A DNA stretch of 64,000 nucleotides from Streptomyces sp. YIM 121038. Lineage in GTDB: Bacteria > Actinomycetota > Actinomycetes > Streptomycetales > Streptomycetaceae. The notes under the pieces were generated by a model. It had not been told where the DNA came from and ran no database searches. It saw nothing but the letters and a program-made list of their open reading frames with translations. Positions 1 through 8,789 of this stretch are shown here, one piece after another. Position numbers and translations under genes: made by a program. Location: NCBI RefSeq assembly GCF_006088715.1, contig NZ_CP030771.1, positions 8,802,001 through 8,866,000 on the forward strand. Reading direction: 5' to 3'. Each line of letters begins with the position of its first letter. Position 1 is the first letter of the stretch.

Positions 1-884
1 GTCACCGCCTGCTTGCCCGGGGAGAAGCGGAGCAGCCGGACCGTCCGCGAGCCTTCTCCCGCTTCCTGGTCGGGCGGCGACAGCGGGCTCTGCACGGCCA
101 TCACCAGGTCGCCACCCGGCAGCTGCGTGAGCCCTTCGAAGCCGCGGTTGACCTTCCGGTGCAGCAGCACGCTCGGCAGCGCCTCGACGACCGGATAGTC
201 CGTGCCGCGCAGCTTCAGCCCCTGGGGGACGTAGCGCTTGATGACCTTCCCGCGCGCGGAGACGTGCACCAGCGACGGGCCGTACTCGTCGACCAGCCAG
301 AAGCTGCCGTTCGCGGCTCGGACGATGCCCTCGGTGTCCAGGCCGTTCGGGTCGTAGGCGAGCGGCTTGGCGGCGTTGTACGAGTACGGGGCCTCGTCGC
401 GCCCCTCCTGGTTGGGCAGCCCGGTGACCGGCTTCCCGGAGCGGGTGGTGATCGGCAGGGCGTCGATGACCTTCACCGAGCGTCCGGACACCCGGATCTT
501 CACGATCGCCGGGTCGAAGCCGGGGACGGGGAAGGTCCGGCGCTTCTTGCCGTCGACCTTGATCTGCCCGTTCGGCCCCCGATCGGTGACCGTCCAGAAT
601 TCGCCCTTGCGACCCGCCGGGTAGATGTCGCTGCCTATGCCGCCGAGATCGACACCACGGTCGTCGCGCACTGTGCCGGGCAACAGACGGTTGCTGAACG
701 GGCCCAGAGGGATGTCGCCCAGCGTGGCCTGGGAGGTGACGCGTGCGGCACCTCCCTGGTGTCCGGAGTCGGCGGGGGCGCCGAGGGCGGTGCCGCTGAC
801 CGCGAGAGCGGTGAGCAGGGCGAGCGGCACGCCGACAGCGGTGGTTCGACGGACACGGCGCTGACCGGCGACGGGCGCGGACAT
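1..884 (-). CDS. Esterase-like activity of phytase family protein (3' end outside window)
   Basis: The frame opens at an ATG at 884, preceded by AGGAGG on the minus strand, and is still open at base 1, so about 294 N-terminal residues are visible and the C-terminus is missing. Residues about 10-32 form a secretion signal: basic start, then a hydrophobic Ala/Leu run ending near AxA (GAPA). The mature part contains GGIGSDIYP, TVTDRGPNG, NQEGRDEAPYSYN and DTEGIVRA, the pattern of the phytase-like propeller domain (Pfam 'esterase-like activity of phytase'), and later LVDEYGPS and GFEGLTQLPGG. The family is secreted and probably hydrolyses phosphate or carboxylic esters; the exact substrate is not known from sequence. 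It is monocistronic at its 5' end, with 539 bp of non-coding DNA upstream. Confidence 0.8.
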   Translation of the reverse strand, partial: MSAPVAGQRRVRRTTAVGVPLALLTALAVSGTALGAPADSGHQGGAARVTSQATLGDIPLGPFSNRLLPGTVRDDRGVDLGGIGSDIYPAGRKGEFWTVTDRGPNGQIKVDGKKRRTFPVPGFDPAIVKIRVSGRSVKVIDALPITTRSGKPVTGLPNQEGRDEAPYSYNAAKPLAYDPNGLDTEGIVRAANGSFWLVDEYGPSLVHVSARGKVIKRYVPQGLKLRGTDYPVVEALPSVLLHRKVNRGFEGLTQLPGGDLVMAVQSPLSPPDQEAGEGSRTVRLLRFSPGKQAV

Positions 885-1006
885 CGGAGCCTCCTGGGGC
901 ACGAGATCGGTAACGGCGCCACCTTCAGCCGCGCTCACGAACGCCAGGTGTCGTGAGGGTGAACCGTCAGGAGTCCTGTGGGTGAATCACGTGCTGTTCG
1001 TGCAGA

Positions 1007-1104
1007 TCGCGTCGTGAGGCCCGTGTCGTGAGGCCTCCATCCCGAAGCCCGTGTCGCGAGGCCTGCGTCTCGAGGCCCGCGTCCTGAATCCTGTGTCCCG
1101 AAGC
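1007..1104. repeat. 14-bp tandem repeat, seven degenerate copies, non-coding
   Basis: Seven consecutive 14-nt units begin at 1007, 1021, 1035, 1049, 1063, 1077 and 1091. The consensus is approximately CCGTGTCGTGAGGC; the best-conserved bases are the final GAGGC/GAAGC block. A 14-nt period is not a multiple of three, so this is not a peptide repeat. It lies in the 539-bp gap upstream of the phytase-like gene (starts 884) and downstream of the SWIM gene (ends 1424). Function is unknown. Confidence 0.75.
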
Positions 1105-1152
1105 CCGGCGCCGTGTCCGGTGTGCTGCCCGGGGCCGGGCATCCGGGACGCG

Positions 1153-1191
1153 CCGACGGCGCCTCCCGCGAGGGGCAGGAGGCGCCGTCGG
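1153..1191. terminator. Strong stem-loop, probable terminator of the helicase/SWIM operon
   Basis: Perfect 14-bp inverted repeat (CCGACGGCGCCTCC at 1153-1166, its complement at 1178-1191) with an 11-nt loop. It lies 232 nt beyond the minus-strand stop of the SWIM gene and before the phytase-like gene's promoter region. There is no T-run, as is usual in high-GC actinomycetes. The rest of 885-1423 holds the 14-bp repeat and otherwise nothing I can identify. Confidence 0.5.
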
Positions 1192-1423
1192 ACATCACCA
1201 GCCGATCAACAGCGGCGGGACACCTACCTCGTCATCCCCTTTCGTCTGGATCCGCTCGGCTGCACCGGCGTCTCCACGGTCCTCGACGTCGTGACCTTGC
1301 TCAATCCCTGACCGGGGCGAGTGCGCGTCCCGGTGTTCCCGGCGCACACGGCGCACCCCGTGGGTACGCCGGTGTCGCCGTACACGTTTCAGCCAGCCGA
1401 GCCGGCGCCTCGGACCGGAGAGG

Positions 1424-2791
1424 TCACTCGCCGCCCGTCACCACGGCCAGGGCGGTCGCCGGGTCGTGGGCCGCCGGTCCCGCGGGCATCCAGCGACCGC
1501 GCTCCTTGCGGTACGGCCACCAGCGGCCGTCGTGCCCCTGGCGGAGCTGGGCGTCGGCGCCGACGGCCGTCCAGTGGTTGTGCGCGGCCCGCAGCGTTGG
1601 CCGCTCGTCCTCGTCCCACGCCGCGTCGAGCGCGGCACGCGCGCGTGCCAGGGCCTCGCCCTCCGGAGCCCACTCCTCCTCAAGGACGGCGAGCGCGGCC
1701 CGCCCGCCGTGCTCCCAGGCCCGTACGGCCCGCGCGAGCCCGTCGCTGTCCCTGCCGGAGCCGTCCGCGAGCCGGGCGCCGATCGCCGCGGGCGCGGCCG
1801 TCGCAAGACGCACGGCGTCCTCGGCGAGCGTCAACTCGGCCTCGACGGCCAGCGTTTCGTGCCCGGAGGAGAGGGCCTCGGCCAGCAGTCGGTGCGCCTC
1901 TGCCGCCGCGCGGGCCGCGAGGAACGCGAGCGCCGGTACGTCGACGCCGGGCGCCGGCTCCGTCTCCGTGTCGAGGGACGGCGGCAGACCCGGCTCCGCG
2001 GGCAGCGGAGGCAGTGCGGGCAGCGGAGGCAGGATCAGCCCGTCCGCGTATGCCTGGGCGGCGTCCACGCCCTCCTGGACGGTCTCGGCGGACTCCGCCC
2101 GGGAAGGCTCTTCGAGGTCCATGTGCGCGACGCTGCGGACCTGAAGCTCGTCGAGGAGCTCACGCTCGCCGCGGCCCCGCATCAGGAGCAGGACGAACGG
2201 ATCCTGGTCGAGCAGCCGCGCCACTTGGTAGCAGAGCGCGGCGGTGTGGCCGCAGTGGTCCCACGCCTCGCAGTCGCACTCGGGCTCCAGGTCGCCGATG
2301 CCCGGCAGGAGGTCGACGCCCGCTGCCGCCGCGTCCTCCACCAGGTGGGGCGGCATGTCCCGGTCGAGCAGGGCGGCGATGTGTCCGGCCCGCTCGACGG
2401 CCATGTCCAGGAAGCGGTCCCACTCCTGTGGGCTCAGCCGCTGCAGCAGGACGTCCGAGCGGCGCGGTGTGCCGTCCTTGTCCTGGACGACCGCCGTGAT
2501 GCGGCCGGGGCGCACGGAGACCGCGCCCACGGCTCCCGCGCGCGCCAGCCTGCGCCCCGTCTTGAGCTGCGCGGTGTCCAGAGCCGTGTCCTCCAGGGCC
2601 TGGAGCCAGGCGAGACCCCACCACGTCCGGGCGAAGCCCCGCCCGTGCGCGGGCGGCAGGGCGGCGAAGGTCCGCTCGCCGTCGCCCGCCGCCGACCCGC
2701 CGTCGTACGTCGTCAAATGGTCACTCCCGTCGTTGTCGCCCATGCCGCCCGCGTGCGCCCCTGAGGACGCCTCGTCGTACGCGTCGCTCAT
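1424..2791 (-). CDS. SWIM zinc finger family protein
   Basis: 455-residue protein. The ATG at 2791 overlaps the stop of the upstream helicase (ATGA, 2788-2791), so the two are translationally coupled and I prefer this start over an upstream one inside the helicase gene. Near residue 200 the motif CDCEAWDHCGH gives the CxC...CxH ligands of a SWIM zinc-binding domain, known for binding DNA or protein partners. The N-terminal part (FAALPPAHGRGFARTWWGLAW) is the usual start of this family in actinomycetes. The C-terminal half is Ala/Glu-rich and probably helical. Pairing with an SNF2 ATPase suggests it acts as nucleic-acid-binding or targeting subunit of a remodelling or repair complex; that role is inference. 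Confidence 0.85.
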   Translation of the reverse strand: MSDAYDEASSGAHAGGMGDNDGSDHLTTYDGGSAAGDGERTFAALPPAHGRGFARTWWGLAWLQALEDTALDTAQLKTGRRLARAGAVGAVSVRPGRITAVVQDKDGTPRRSDVLLQRLSPQEWDRFLDMAVERAGHIAALLDRDMPPHLVEDAAAAGVDLLPGIGDLEPECDCEAWDHCGHTAALCYQVARLLDQDPFVLLLMRGRGERELLDELQVRSVAHMDLEEPSRAESAETVQEGVDAAQAYADGLILPPLPALPPLPAEPGLPPSLDTETEPAPGVDVPALAFLAARAAAEAHRLLAEALSSGHETLAVEAELTLAEDAVRLATAAPAAIGARLADGSGRDSDGLARAVRAWEHGGRAALAVLEEEWAPEGEALARARAALDAAWDEDERPTLRAAHNHWTAVGADAQLRQGHDGRWWPYRKERGRWMPAGPAAHDPATALAVVTGGE

Positions 2792-5787
2792 CGCGCGCCC
2801 CCTCGCAGCTCCACCAGGTCGGTCAGCTCGGCGTCGGTCAGCTCGGTCAGGGCCGCCTCGCCGGAGCCGAGGACGGCGTCGGCCAACTCGCGCTTGCGCA
2901 GCAGCATCTCGGCGATGCGGTCCTCGATGGTCCCCTCCGCGATCAGACGGTGCACCTGGACGGGCTGCGTCTGCCCGATGCGGTAGGCGCGGTCGGTGGC
3001 CTGCGCCTCGACGGCCGGGTTCCACCAGCGGTCGTAGTGCACGACGTGCTCGGCCCGCGTGAGGTTCAGACCGGTCCCGGCCGCCTTCAACGACATCAAG
3101 AAGACCGGCACTTCACCGTCCTGGAAGCGCTGCACCATCGCCTCGCGTTCGGTGACGGGGGTGCCGCCGTGCAGGAACTGGGTGGGGACGCCGCGCGCCG
3201 CCAGGTGCTGTTCGATAAGCCGGGCCATCTGCACGTACTGCGTGAACACGAGCACGCTCGCGTCCTCCGCCAGGATCGTGTCGAGCAGCTCGTCCAGGAG
3301 CTCCAGCTTCCCCGAGCGGCCGGTGAGGCGCGGCGCGTCCTCCTTGAGGTACTGCGCGGGGTGGTTGCAGATCTGCTTCAGGCCGGTGAAAAGCTTGACG
3401 ATCAGGCCGCGGCGGGCGAAGCCGTCCGCACCGGAGATCTCCGCGAGCGCCTCGCGCACCACCGCTTCGTAGAGGCCGGTCTGTTCGGTGCTGAGCGACA
3501 CCGCGCGGTCGGTCTCCGTCTTGGGCGGCAGCTCCGGGGCGATGCCCGGGTCGGACTTGCGGCGGCGCAGCAGGAAGGGGCGCACCAGCTTGGCGAGCCG
3601 CTCGGCCGCGGCCGGGTCCGCGCCGCCCTCGACGGCCTGGGCGTAGCGGGTGCGGAAGGTGCTGAGCTTGCCGAGCAGTCCCGGGGTCGTCCAGTCGAGG
3701 ATCGCCCACAGTTCGGAGAGGTTGTTCTCCACCGGGGTGCCGGTGAGTGCCACACGCGCGCGTGCCCCGACGGCGCGCAGCTGCTTGGCCGTCGCGGAGT
3801 AGGGGTTCTTGACGTGCTGGGCCTCGTCGGCGACCACCAGGCCCCAGTCGACTGTGTCGAGCCGCTCAGCGTCGAGCCGCATCGTCCCGTAGGTGGTGAG
3901 GACGAACTCGCCGTCGGCCAGGTCCTCCAGGCCGCGCTGGGCACCGTGGAAACGGCGCACCGCCGTGCCGGGCGCGAACTTCTGGATCTCCCGCTGCCAG
4001 TTGCCCATCAAGGACGTCGGGCACACGACCAGAGTGGGGCCCGCCGTGGTCTCGTCGCTCTGGCGGTGGAGGTGCAGCGAGATCAGGGTGATGGTCTTGC
4101 CGAGGCCCATGTCGTCGGCGAGGCAGCCGCCGAGCCCCAAGGAGGTCATCCGGGCCAGCCAGTTGAGGCCGCGCAACTGGTAGTCGCGCAGTTCGGCGGC
4201 GAGCGCGGCGGGCTGTCCGACGGGCTCCATGCCCTCCGGGTCCGCGAGGCGCTCGCGCAGCGTCGCGAGCCATCCGGTCGGCTGTACGTCGACGCGACGG
4301 CCGTCCACGTCCGTGGTGCCCGTCAGGGCGGCGCTCAGCGCGTCGATGGGCGTGACCTTGCGGTCCTGCTGGGCGAGGGCCCGGCGCGCCTCCTCGGGGT
4401 CGATGAGCACCCACTGGTCGCGCAGCCGGACGACGGGCCGGTTGGACTCCGCGAGCCGGTCGAGCTCCTCACGGCTCAGCTCCTGTTCACCCAGCGCGAA
4501 GCGCCAGTTGAAGGCGAGCAGGGCGTCCGCGGAGAGGTAGGACGGCGTGTCCGACGTCAACTTGTCGGGGCCCTGCGGGGCCTCGCCGTCGGACGGGCCG
4601 ATCACGGCGCGGGCGGTGAGGCTGCGCGCGAGTTCCCTCGGCCAGTGCACGTCGACGCCCGCCACGCCGAGCACGCGCGCGCCCTCGCCGAGCAGAGCGG
4701 TGACCTCTTCGTCGGCCAGCTCGATGGCATCGGGGACCGTCGCCTGGAGCAGCGGGCCGAGCGGTGCCCACGCGCGCGTGGCCCGCCGCAGGGCCAGGAG
4801 CGCGTCCATGCGCGCACGCGGACCGAAGGCCTCCGCCGCGGCGCCGGAGCCGGACCACACCTCCGCGGCGTCGGCGACGAGCGAGGGGTCGCTGACGCTG
4901 TGGATCTGGACCACGGCCCGGAACGGCAGCCGGGTCTCCTGGGAGGCCTCGGCAAGGAGACCGGGGACCTCAACGCGCAGCGAGATCCGCACGCCCGCGT
5001 CGTGCCCGGCGGCGACGTCCGTGGCCCAGGAGCGCTGCTCCGGCACGTGCTGGGGCTCGGGCGCGGCGAAGGCCCGGTGGCCCGCGGCCGGTACGGCTGC
5101 GGGGGAGCGGGGCAGCGTGTCGGCGACCGCGTCCAGGAACTGGCGCAGCAGCCGCTCCGGCGCGGGCAGCCGCGGCGGCACGGCACCGTCGAGCGGGACG
5201 GTGTGCGCCGCGGGCGGCATCGCGGCGGCGAGCTCACGCAGCCGCTCCAGGTCCCCGGCCCCGAGCGGGCCCGCGCGCCAGGCGTCGTGGTCGCTGTCGG
5301 TCAGGCCGGGCAGCAGCAGCCCCCGGGCGGCCAGTTGCAGCGCGAGCACGGCGGCCGTGCCCCAGAAGGCGGCCGTGGGGTGAGCCCCGGAGGCGGCCCG
5401 TACCCGGGTGAGGACGGGCAGCGCGACCCGTACCGGAAGCAGCACCGCCGGGACGTCGTGCAGACGGACACCGTCGTCGTCCGGCAACGCGACGGTCAGG
5501 TCCTGGGCAGTGCCCGCGGCCGGGGTGGGCGGAGCGTCGCCGTCCAGGTGCCAGAAGGCGACGTGTCCGGCCCGTCCGGGGTCGCCGGGCACGAACACGA
5601 CGGAGCACTGGGAGAGTTCTGAGATCTCGGAGGGAGTGACAGCGGGGAGCCTGTGCACAGCGATGGCGCATTCCTCAAATTTGACTAATGAGACCGGAGC
5701 GGCCGAGAGTACAACACGTTTCCGGCCGACCGGGCCCTGTTCGGTGGTGATCCCGATCACTCTCCGTGGCGGGGGTGTATCCAGCAC
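2788..5787 (-). CDS. SNF2-family DEAD/DEAH box helicase
   Basis: 999 residues from a GTG at 5787, with AGGAGG 8 nt upstream; starts further inside are possible. The N-terminal ~500 residues are the poorly conserved region of the family (SNF2_assoc). The ATPase core follows: Walker A DDMGLGKTITL (about residue 557), Walker B/DEXQ VVADEAQHVKNP (about 652), motif III ALTGTPVENNLSELW, and helicase C-terminal motifs VFTQYVQMARLIEQHL, LHGGTP, SLKAAGTGLNL and DRAYRIGQ. SNF2 ATPases translocate on double-stranded DNA and move or strip proteins rather than unwinding it. The stop overlaps the start of the SWIM gene, making a two-gene operon. The gene is divergent from the desaturase. Confidence 0.92.
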   Translation of the reverse strand: MLDTPPPRRVIGITTEQGPVGRKRVVLSAAPVSLVKFEECAIAVHRLPAVTPSEISELSQCSVVFVPGDPGRAGHVAFWHLDGDAPPTPAAGTAQDLTVALPDDDGVRLHDVPAVLLPVRVALPVLTRVRAASGAHPTAAFWGTAAVLALQLAARGLLLPGLTDSDHDAWRAGPLGAGDLERLRELAAAMPPAAHTVPLDGAVPPRLPAPERLLRQFLDAVADTLPRSPAAVPAAGHRAFAAPEPQHVPEQRSWATDVAAGHDAGVRISLRVEVPGLLAEASQETRLPFRAVVQIHSVSDPSLVADAAEVWSGSGAAAEAFGPRARMDALLALRRATRAWAPLGPLLQATVPDAIELADEEVTALLGEGARVLGVAGVDVHWPRELARSLTARAVIGPSDGEAPQGPDKLTSDTPSYLSADALLAFNWRFALGEQELSREELDRLAESNRPVVRLRDQWVLIDPEEARRALAQQDRKVTPIDALSAALTGTTDVDGRRVDVQPTGWLATLRERLADPEGMEPVGQPAALAAELRDYQLRGLNWLARMTSLGLGGCLADDMGLGKTITLISLHLHRQSDETTAGPTLVVCPTSLMGNWQREIQKFAPGTAVRRFHGAQRGLEDLADGEFVLTTYGTMRLDAERLDTVDWGLVVADEAQHVKNPYSATAKQLRAVGARARVALTGTPVENNLSELWAILDWTTPGLLGKLSTFRTRYAQAVEGGADPAAAERLAKLVRPFLLRRRKSDPGIAPELPPKTETDRAVSLSTEQTGLYEAVVREALAEISGADGFARRGLIVKLFTGLKQICNHPAQYLKEDAPRLTGRSGKLELLDELLDTILAEDASVLVFTQYVQMARLIEQHLAARGVPTQFLHGGTPVTEREAMVQRFQDGEVPVFLMSLKAAGTGLNLTRAEHVVHYDRWWNPAVEAQATDRAYRIGQTQPVQVHRLIAEGTIEDRIAEMLLRKRELADAVLGSGEAALTELTDAELTDLVELRGGAR

Positions 5788-5908
5788 CCCTCCGGCCTCC
5801 TGCTGGCACCCTTCCCGATACGGGTGGTGGCGCCATGGTTGCCAACGGTCACTGATTCGTACGTTCTCTCAGGTCAGCCCATCCTCGTGGAAGCCGGAGA
5901 ACCGTCCC

Positions 5909-6964
5909 ATGCCCCAGGCAAGCACAGCCGTCGCGGTCCGCCCCGCGCGTGCGCCCCGGCAGTCGCCCGCCGGAAGCGACTTCGCTCCGCTGCTGCGCAC
6001 CGTCAGATCCCAGGGGCTCCTGGAGCGGCGCACCGGCTGGTACGCCCGCACCATGATCGTCAACGCGGCGGCACTGGCGGCGGTGGCGGTGGGCGTGTTC
6101 GCCCTGGGCCACACCTGGTGGGTCCTGCTGCTGGCCCCCGCCCTGTCCGTGCTGTGCGTCCGCACCGCGTTCATCGGCCACGACGCCGGGCACTCCCAGA
6201 TAACCGGCAACCGCACGGCCGCCCGGCTCATCGGGCTCTTCCACGGCAACCTCCTGCTGGGCATGAGCGTGAGCTGGTGGAACGACAAGCACAACCGTCA
6301 CCACGCCAACCCCAACCACATCGAGAAGGACCCTGACGTCGCCGCCGACGTCCTGGTGTTCACCAGCAAGCAGGCCAGGGTCCGCGTCGGCTTCCGACGC
6401 TGGCTCACCCACCATCAGGCCTGGCTGTTCTTCCCGCTCACCCTGCTGCAGGGCATCGCCATGAAGGTGTACGGCTTCCGGGACCTGCGCCGCCAGAGCC
6501 CGCGCGGGCGCGTGGTGGAAGGCGCCCTCCTGGTGGCTCACCTCGTGGGCTACGGGGCCCTCCTCCTGGCCGCGATGCCTCTGGGGCACGCACTCGCGTT
6601 CGCCGCGCTTCACCAGGCCCTGTTCGGCCTGCACCTGGGCATGGCCTTCGCGCCCAACCACAAGGGCATGGAGATGCCCGACCCGGACGGCGAGCGCTGG
6701 GGGCACCTCCAGCGGCAGGTGCTCACCTCCCGGAACATCCGCGGCGGCGAGGTCACCGACTGGTTCCTCGGCGGCCTCAACTACCAGATCGAGCACCACC
6801 TCTTCCCGAGCATGCCGCGCCCGCATCTGCGGCTCGCCCAGCCGCTGGTCCGCGCGCACTGCCATGCTGTGGGTATGCCATACGCAGAGACCGGCTTGAT
6901 CGATTCCTACCGGCAGGTGCTCCGCCACATGTACGAGGTGGGAGAGCCGCTCAGGGCCGAGTGA
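5909..6964 (+). CDS. Membrane fatty acid desaturase (acyl-CoA/acyl-lipid type)
   Basis: 351 residues from ATG 5909, with GGAGA 8 nt upstream. All three di-iron histidine clusters are present: HDAGH (H91, H95), HNRHH (H128, H131, H132) and QIEHH (H296, H297). Hydrophobic segments flank them, as expected for a four-helix integral membrane desaturase, and the length fits the family. It inserts a cis double bond into fatty acyl chains using O2 and an electron donor. It is transcribed divergently from the SNF2 helicase with a 121-bp gap, and no ferredoxin or reductase partner lies next to it. Position specificity of the double bond cannot be read from sequence. Confidence 0.93.
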   Translation: MPQASTAVAVRPARAPRQSPAGSDFAPLLRTVRSQGLLERRTGWYARTMIVNAAALAAVAVGVFALGHTWWVLLLAPALSVLCVRTAFIGHDAGHSQITGNRTAARLIGLFHGNLLLGMSVSWWNDKHNRHHANPNHIEKDPDVAADVLVFTSKQARVRVGFRRWLTHHQAWLFFPLTLLQGIAMKVYGFRDLRRQSPRGRVVEGALLVAHLVGYGALLLAAMPLGHALAFAALHQALFGLHLGMAFAPNHKGMEMPDPDGERWGHLQRQVLTSRNIRGGEVTDWFLGGLNYQIEHHLFPSMPRPHLRLAQPLVRAHCHAVGMPYAETGLIDSYRQVLRHMYEVGEPLRAE

Positions 6965-7026
6965 CGCCGAGGGCGCCACGGAGCCCCCCGGGCGTGACTC
7001 GGAGGGCGCCGAGGAGCCCCCGGGGC
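6961..7026 (+). repeat. 33-bp direct repeat, two copies plus a partial third
   Basis: Unit 1 is 6961-6993 and unit 2 is 6994-7026; they differ at a few positions and a truncated third copy starts at 7027. The first unit contains the desaturase stop codon. The repeat is 3n long and open in the frame of the next small gene, so it could encode an Arg/Pro-rich 11-residue repeat. However, the small gene's own strong ribosome-binding site at 7137-7143 argues that the repeat is untranslated. Confidence 0.6.
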
Positions 7027-7152
7027 ATGACTCGGGGTTCTCTCGGGGTCGCACCTCAGGGATCGGTCAGGGTCGCGTCCTGGAACTCGGCGCGGGGCCG
7101 ATCCCGTTTCTCAGGGCAGAGAGCGGCAACAGCCGCGAAGGAGGCGACGGAC

Positions 7153-7335
7153 ATGTCGAAGAAAGCGAAGATCGCCGCGGGAGGCGTGGCTGTAGGGCTC
7201 TTCCTGCTGATCTGGCTGCCCTGGTGGGCCGCCTTCCTGATCGTGATCGGCGTTCCGGCGGCGGCCTATCTGACACTCGACCCCTCACAGCGGCGCAGGC
7301 TGCGCCGCGTCAGCCGCAAGGAGCTCGGCCGCTGA
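7153..7335 (+). CDS. Small single-pass membrane protein
   Basis: 60 residues. The ATG at 7153 is preceded by a near-perfect AAGGAGG at 7137-7143, which fixes the start. A basic N-terminus (MSKKAKI) is followed by a long hydrophobic stretch at about residues 7-42 (VAVGLFLLIWLPWWAAFLIV) with a WLPWW kink, compatible with one or two membrane helices, and a very basic tail (SQRRRLRRVSRKELGR). I do not recognise a named family. It is probably a conserved actinomycete membrane protein of unknown function. It stands alone, convergent with the next gene. Confidence 0.7.
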   Translation: MSKKAKIAAGGVAVGLFLLIWLPWWAAFLIVIGVPAAAYLTLDPSQRRRLRRVSRKELGR

Positions 7336-7378
7336 GCGGAGACGGCCTGGGAGTCGCCGCCCTCGGGAACCGCTCCTC

Positions 7379-8233
7379 CTAGGAGGGGCGCACCGCCATC
7401 CTGTCGAGCGCGGCCAGGAGCCCGGGGAGCTCCGGACCGCGCCCCACCGGAAGCACCTCACCCGGCTCCTCGTCGAGCAGGACGAACGCGATGTCGTCGG
7501 TCCTGGCGACCATGGACCAGCCGGGACCGTCGGCTCGCAAGGTGCGGGCCTCCCCGGAGGCGAACGACGACCGGACCCGGCCCAGGGGCGGCGGCGTCTC
7601 CACATAGGCGCGTACTTCGGCGAGGACGCGGCGTACGCCCGTCAGCGGCTCGGCGTGCGTGGCCTCGGCGGCGGCCGACCGGGAGCCGTCCTGGGGCGGC
7701 TCGACCCCGGTCTCGCTGTCCGTCGCGAAGTCGGCGTCGTCGATCTGCTCGCGCCAGGCCGCCCACTGCAGGGCGATCTCGTCGGCGCCGAGACGTCGCT
7801 GCGCGGGCCCCCACGCGTCCGACCCCGGTGGCGACAAGGGAGCGCGGTGGGGCCGGTCGGGCTCGGGCTCCGGATCGTGCGGCGCGGGCACGCCCGGCGC
7901 GGCCACGGCCAGCGCGAGCGGCCAGCCCGGCAGCGCCTCGACCACGGTGCGCTCACCCGGCGACAGGTCGTACTCCATACCGCAGTCCCAGGCGGCGATC
8001 GCGACGGCGACGAGCGAGACGTCGTCGGTCACGACCGTCCACCGCGCGCCGGCGCCGTCCTGGCCGAGCACCAAGCCGTATCCGGCGGCCACCGGCGACA
8101 GGCCGAGAGCCGCACACGCCTCCGGATAGTCGTCCCCGAGTACGCTGGGGAACTTCGCGGGCGTCAGCAGGACCGCTGTGAGCACGTAGAGCGCATCGTC
8201 ATCCGCGGCGACGGCATCGTCCGTTCCGGCCAT
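7379..8233 (-). CDS. Conserved hypothetical protein
   Basis: 284 residues from ATG 8233, with GGGGAGG 5 nt upstream. The protein is acidic and soluble with no signal or membrane helix. An N-terminal block (residues about 1-100, DALYVLTAVLLTPAKFPSVL) and a C-terminal block (about 195-284, VLAEVRAYVETPPPLGRVRSSF) are separated by a Pro/Asp/Glu-rich linker. The C-terminal block (GPGWSMVARTDDIAFVLLDEE) resembles an ESX/EspG-like or SUKH-like fold only vaguely, and I do not assign one. The gene is convergent with the small membrane protein gene; a CCTCCTAGGAGG palindrome at 7374-7385 spans its stop. Confidence 0.65.
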   Translation of the reverse strand: MAGTDDAVAADDDALYVLTAVLLTPAKFPSVLGDDYPEACAALGLSPVAAGYGLVLGQDGAGARWTVVTDDVSLVAVAIAAWDCGMEYDLSPGERTVVEALPGWPLALAVAAPGVPAPHDPEPEPDRPHRAPLSPPGSDAWGPAQRRLGADEIALQWAAWREQIDDADFATDSETGVEPPQDGSRSAAAEATHAEPLTGVRRVLAEVRAYVETPPPLGRVRSSFASGEARTLRADGPGWSMVARTDDIAFVLLDEEPGEVLPVGRGPELPGLLAALDRMAVRPS

Positions 8234-8366
8234 GCAGGCCTCCCCATCAGTGCCCACTTGTTTCTCCGACGGCGCACCATAACCACTGGCCCCAGGCGTC
8301 GTCGAGGGGCGGTGACCAGGAAAACCCGCTCGTGCGCCGATGAGGGAGGCCTCTACGCTGCGTGTC

Positions 8367-8789
8367 ATGTCCCGTGCCAGTTCGCACTTCGTGTGTCTCG
8401 CGTGCCGCGTGTCGTTCAAGAAACCGGCCGACCACGCACGCGTGCGTCACGACGCCTGCCCGCGCTGCGGCGACCCGCTGGTCGACGCGGGCTCCGCGCT
8501 CGCCGTGCCCAAGCGCCGGGACATCTCCGCCTGGCGTGCCCTGTCAGCGCTCCTGAGGGCGGGTGTGCGCTTCCACCAGGACTGCTGCGGATGGGGTCCG
8601 GGCTACCGGCCCCGCACGCCGCGCGAGGTCCGTGAACGGCTCGCCCACGCCGCCGAGGCCGGCGTTCCGCTCGGGACGGCGCTCGTCTGCCCCGACCCCA
8701 CCCACACCGACGTCACGCGGCGGGCAGGCCGAGGAGCGTACGCGCCACGGCGCCCGGCGACTCGTCGTGTTCCCGGGCGAGGGCGATGA
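8367..8789 (+). CDS. Zinc-ribbon-containing hypothetical protein, probably leaderless
   Basis: 140 residues from ATG 8367. There is no Shine-Dalgarno, but TACGCT at 8354-8359 sits 7 nt before the ATG, the spacing of a -10 box for a leaderless mRNA. Residues about 10-37 carry CLAC and CPRC pairs (C10, C13, C32, C35), a probable zinc ribbon, and CC follows at about residue 75. The last ~25 residues are Arg/Gly/Pro-rich and lie antisense to the end of the next gene, so the true coding end could be upset by a frameshift near 8710. Function unknown. Confidence 0.6.
   Translation: MSRASSHFVCLACRVSFKKPADHARVRHDACPRCGDPLVDAGSALAVPKRRDISAWRALSALLRAGVRFHQDCCGWGPGYRPRTPREVRERLAHAAEAGVPLGTALVCPDPTHTDVTRRAGRGAYAPRRPATRRVPGRGR

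Noticed and set aside
1051..1311. Plus-strand frame ending in a normal-looking tail (TYLVIPFRLDPLGCTGVSTV)
   Set aside because: It begins inside the 14-bp repeat and crosses the terminator-like hairpin. Only about 30 residues look protein-like, too little to call a gene remnant.
2950..5622. Plus-strand open frame of 890 codons
   Set aside because: Antisense to the SNF2 helicase, no recognisable domain or ribosome-binding site.
5848..5875. TTGCCA...TACGTT promoter for the desaturase
   Set aside because: The spacer is only 15 bp and no other support is visible, so it was not listed as a promoter.
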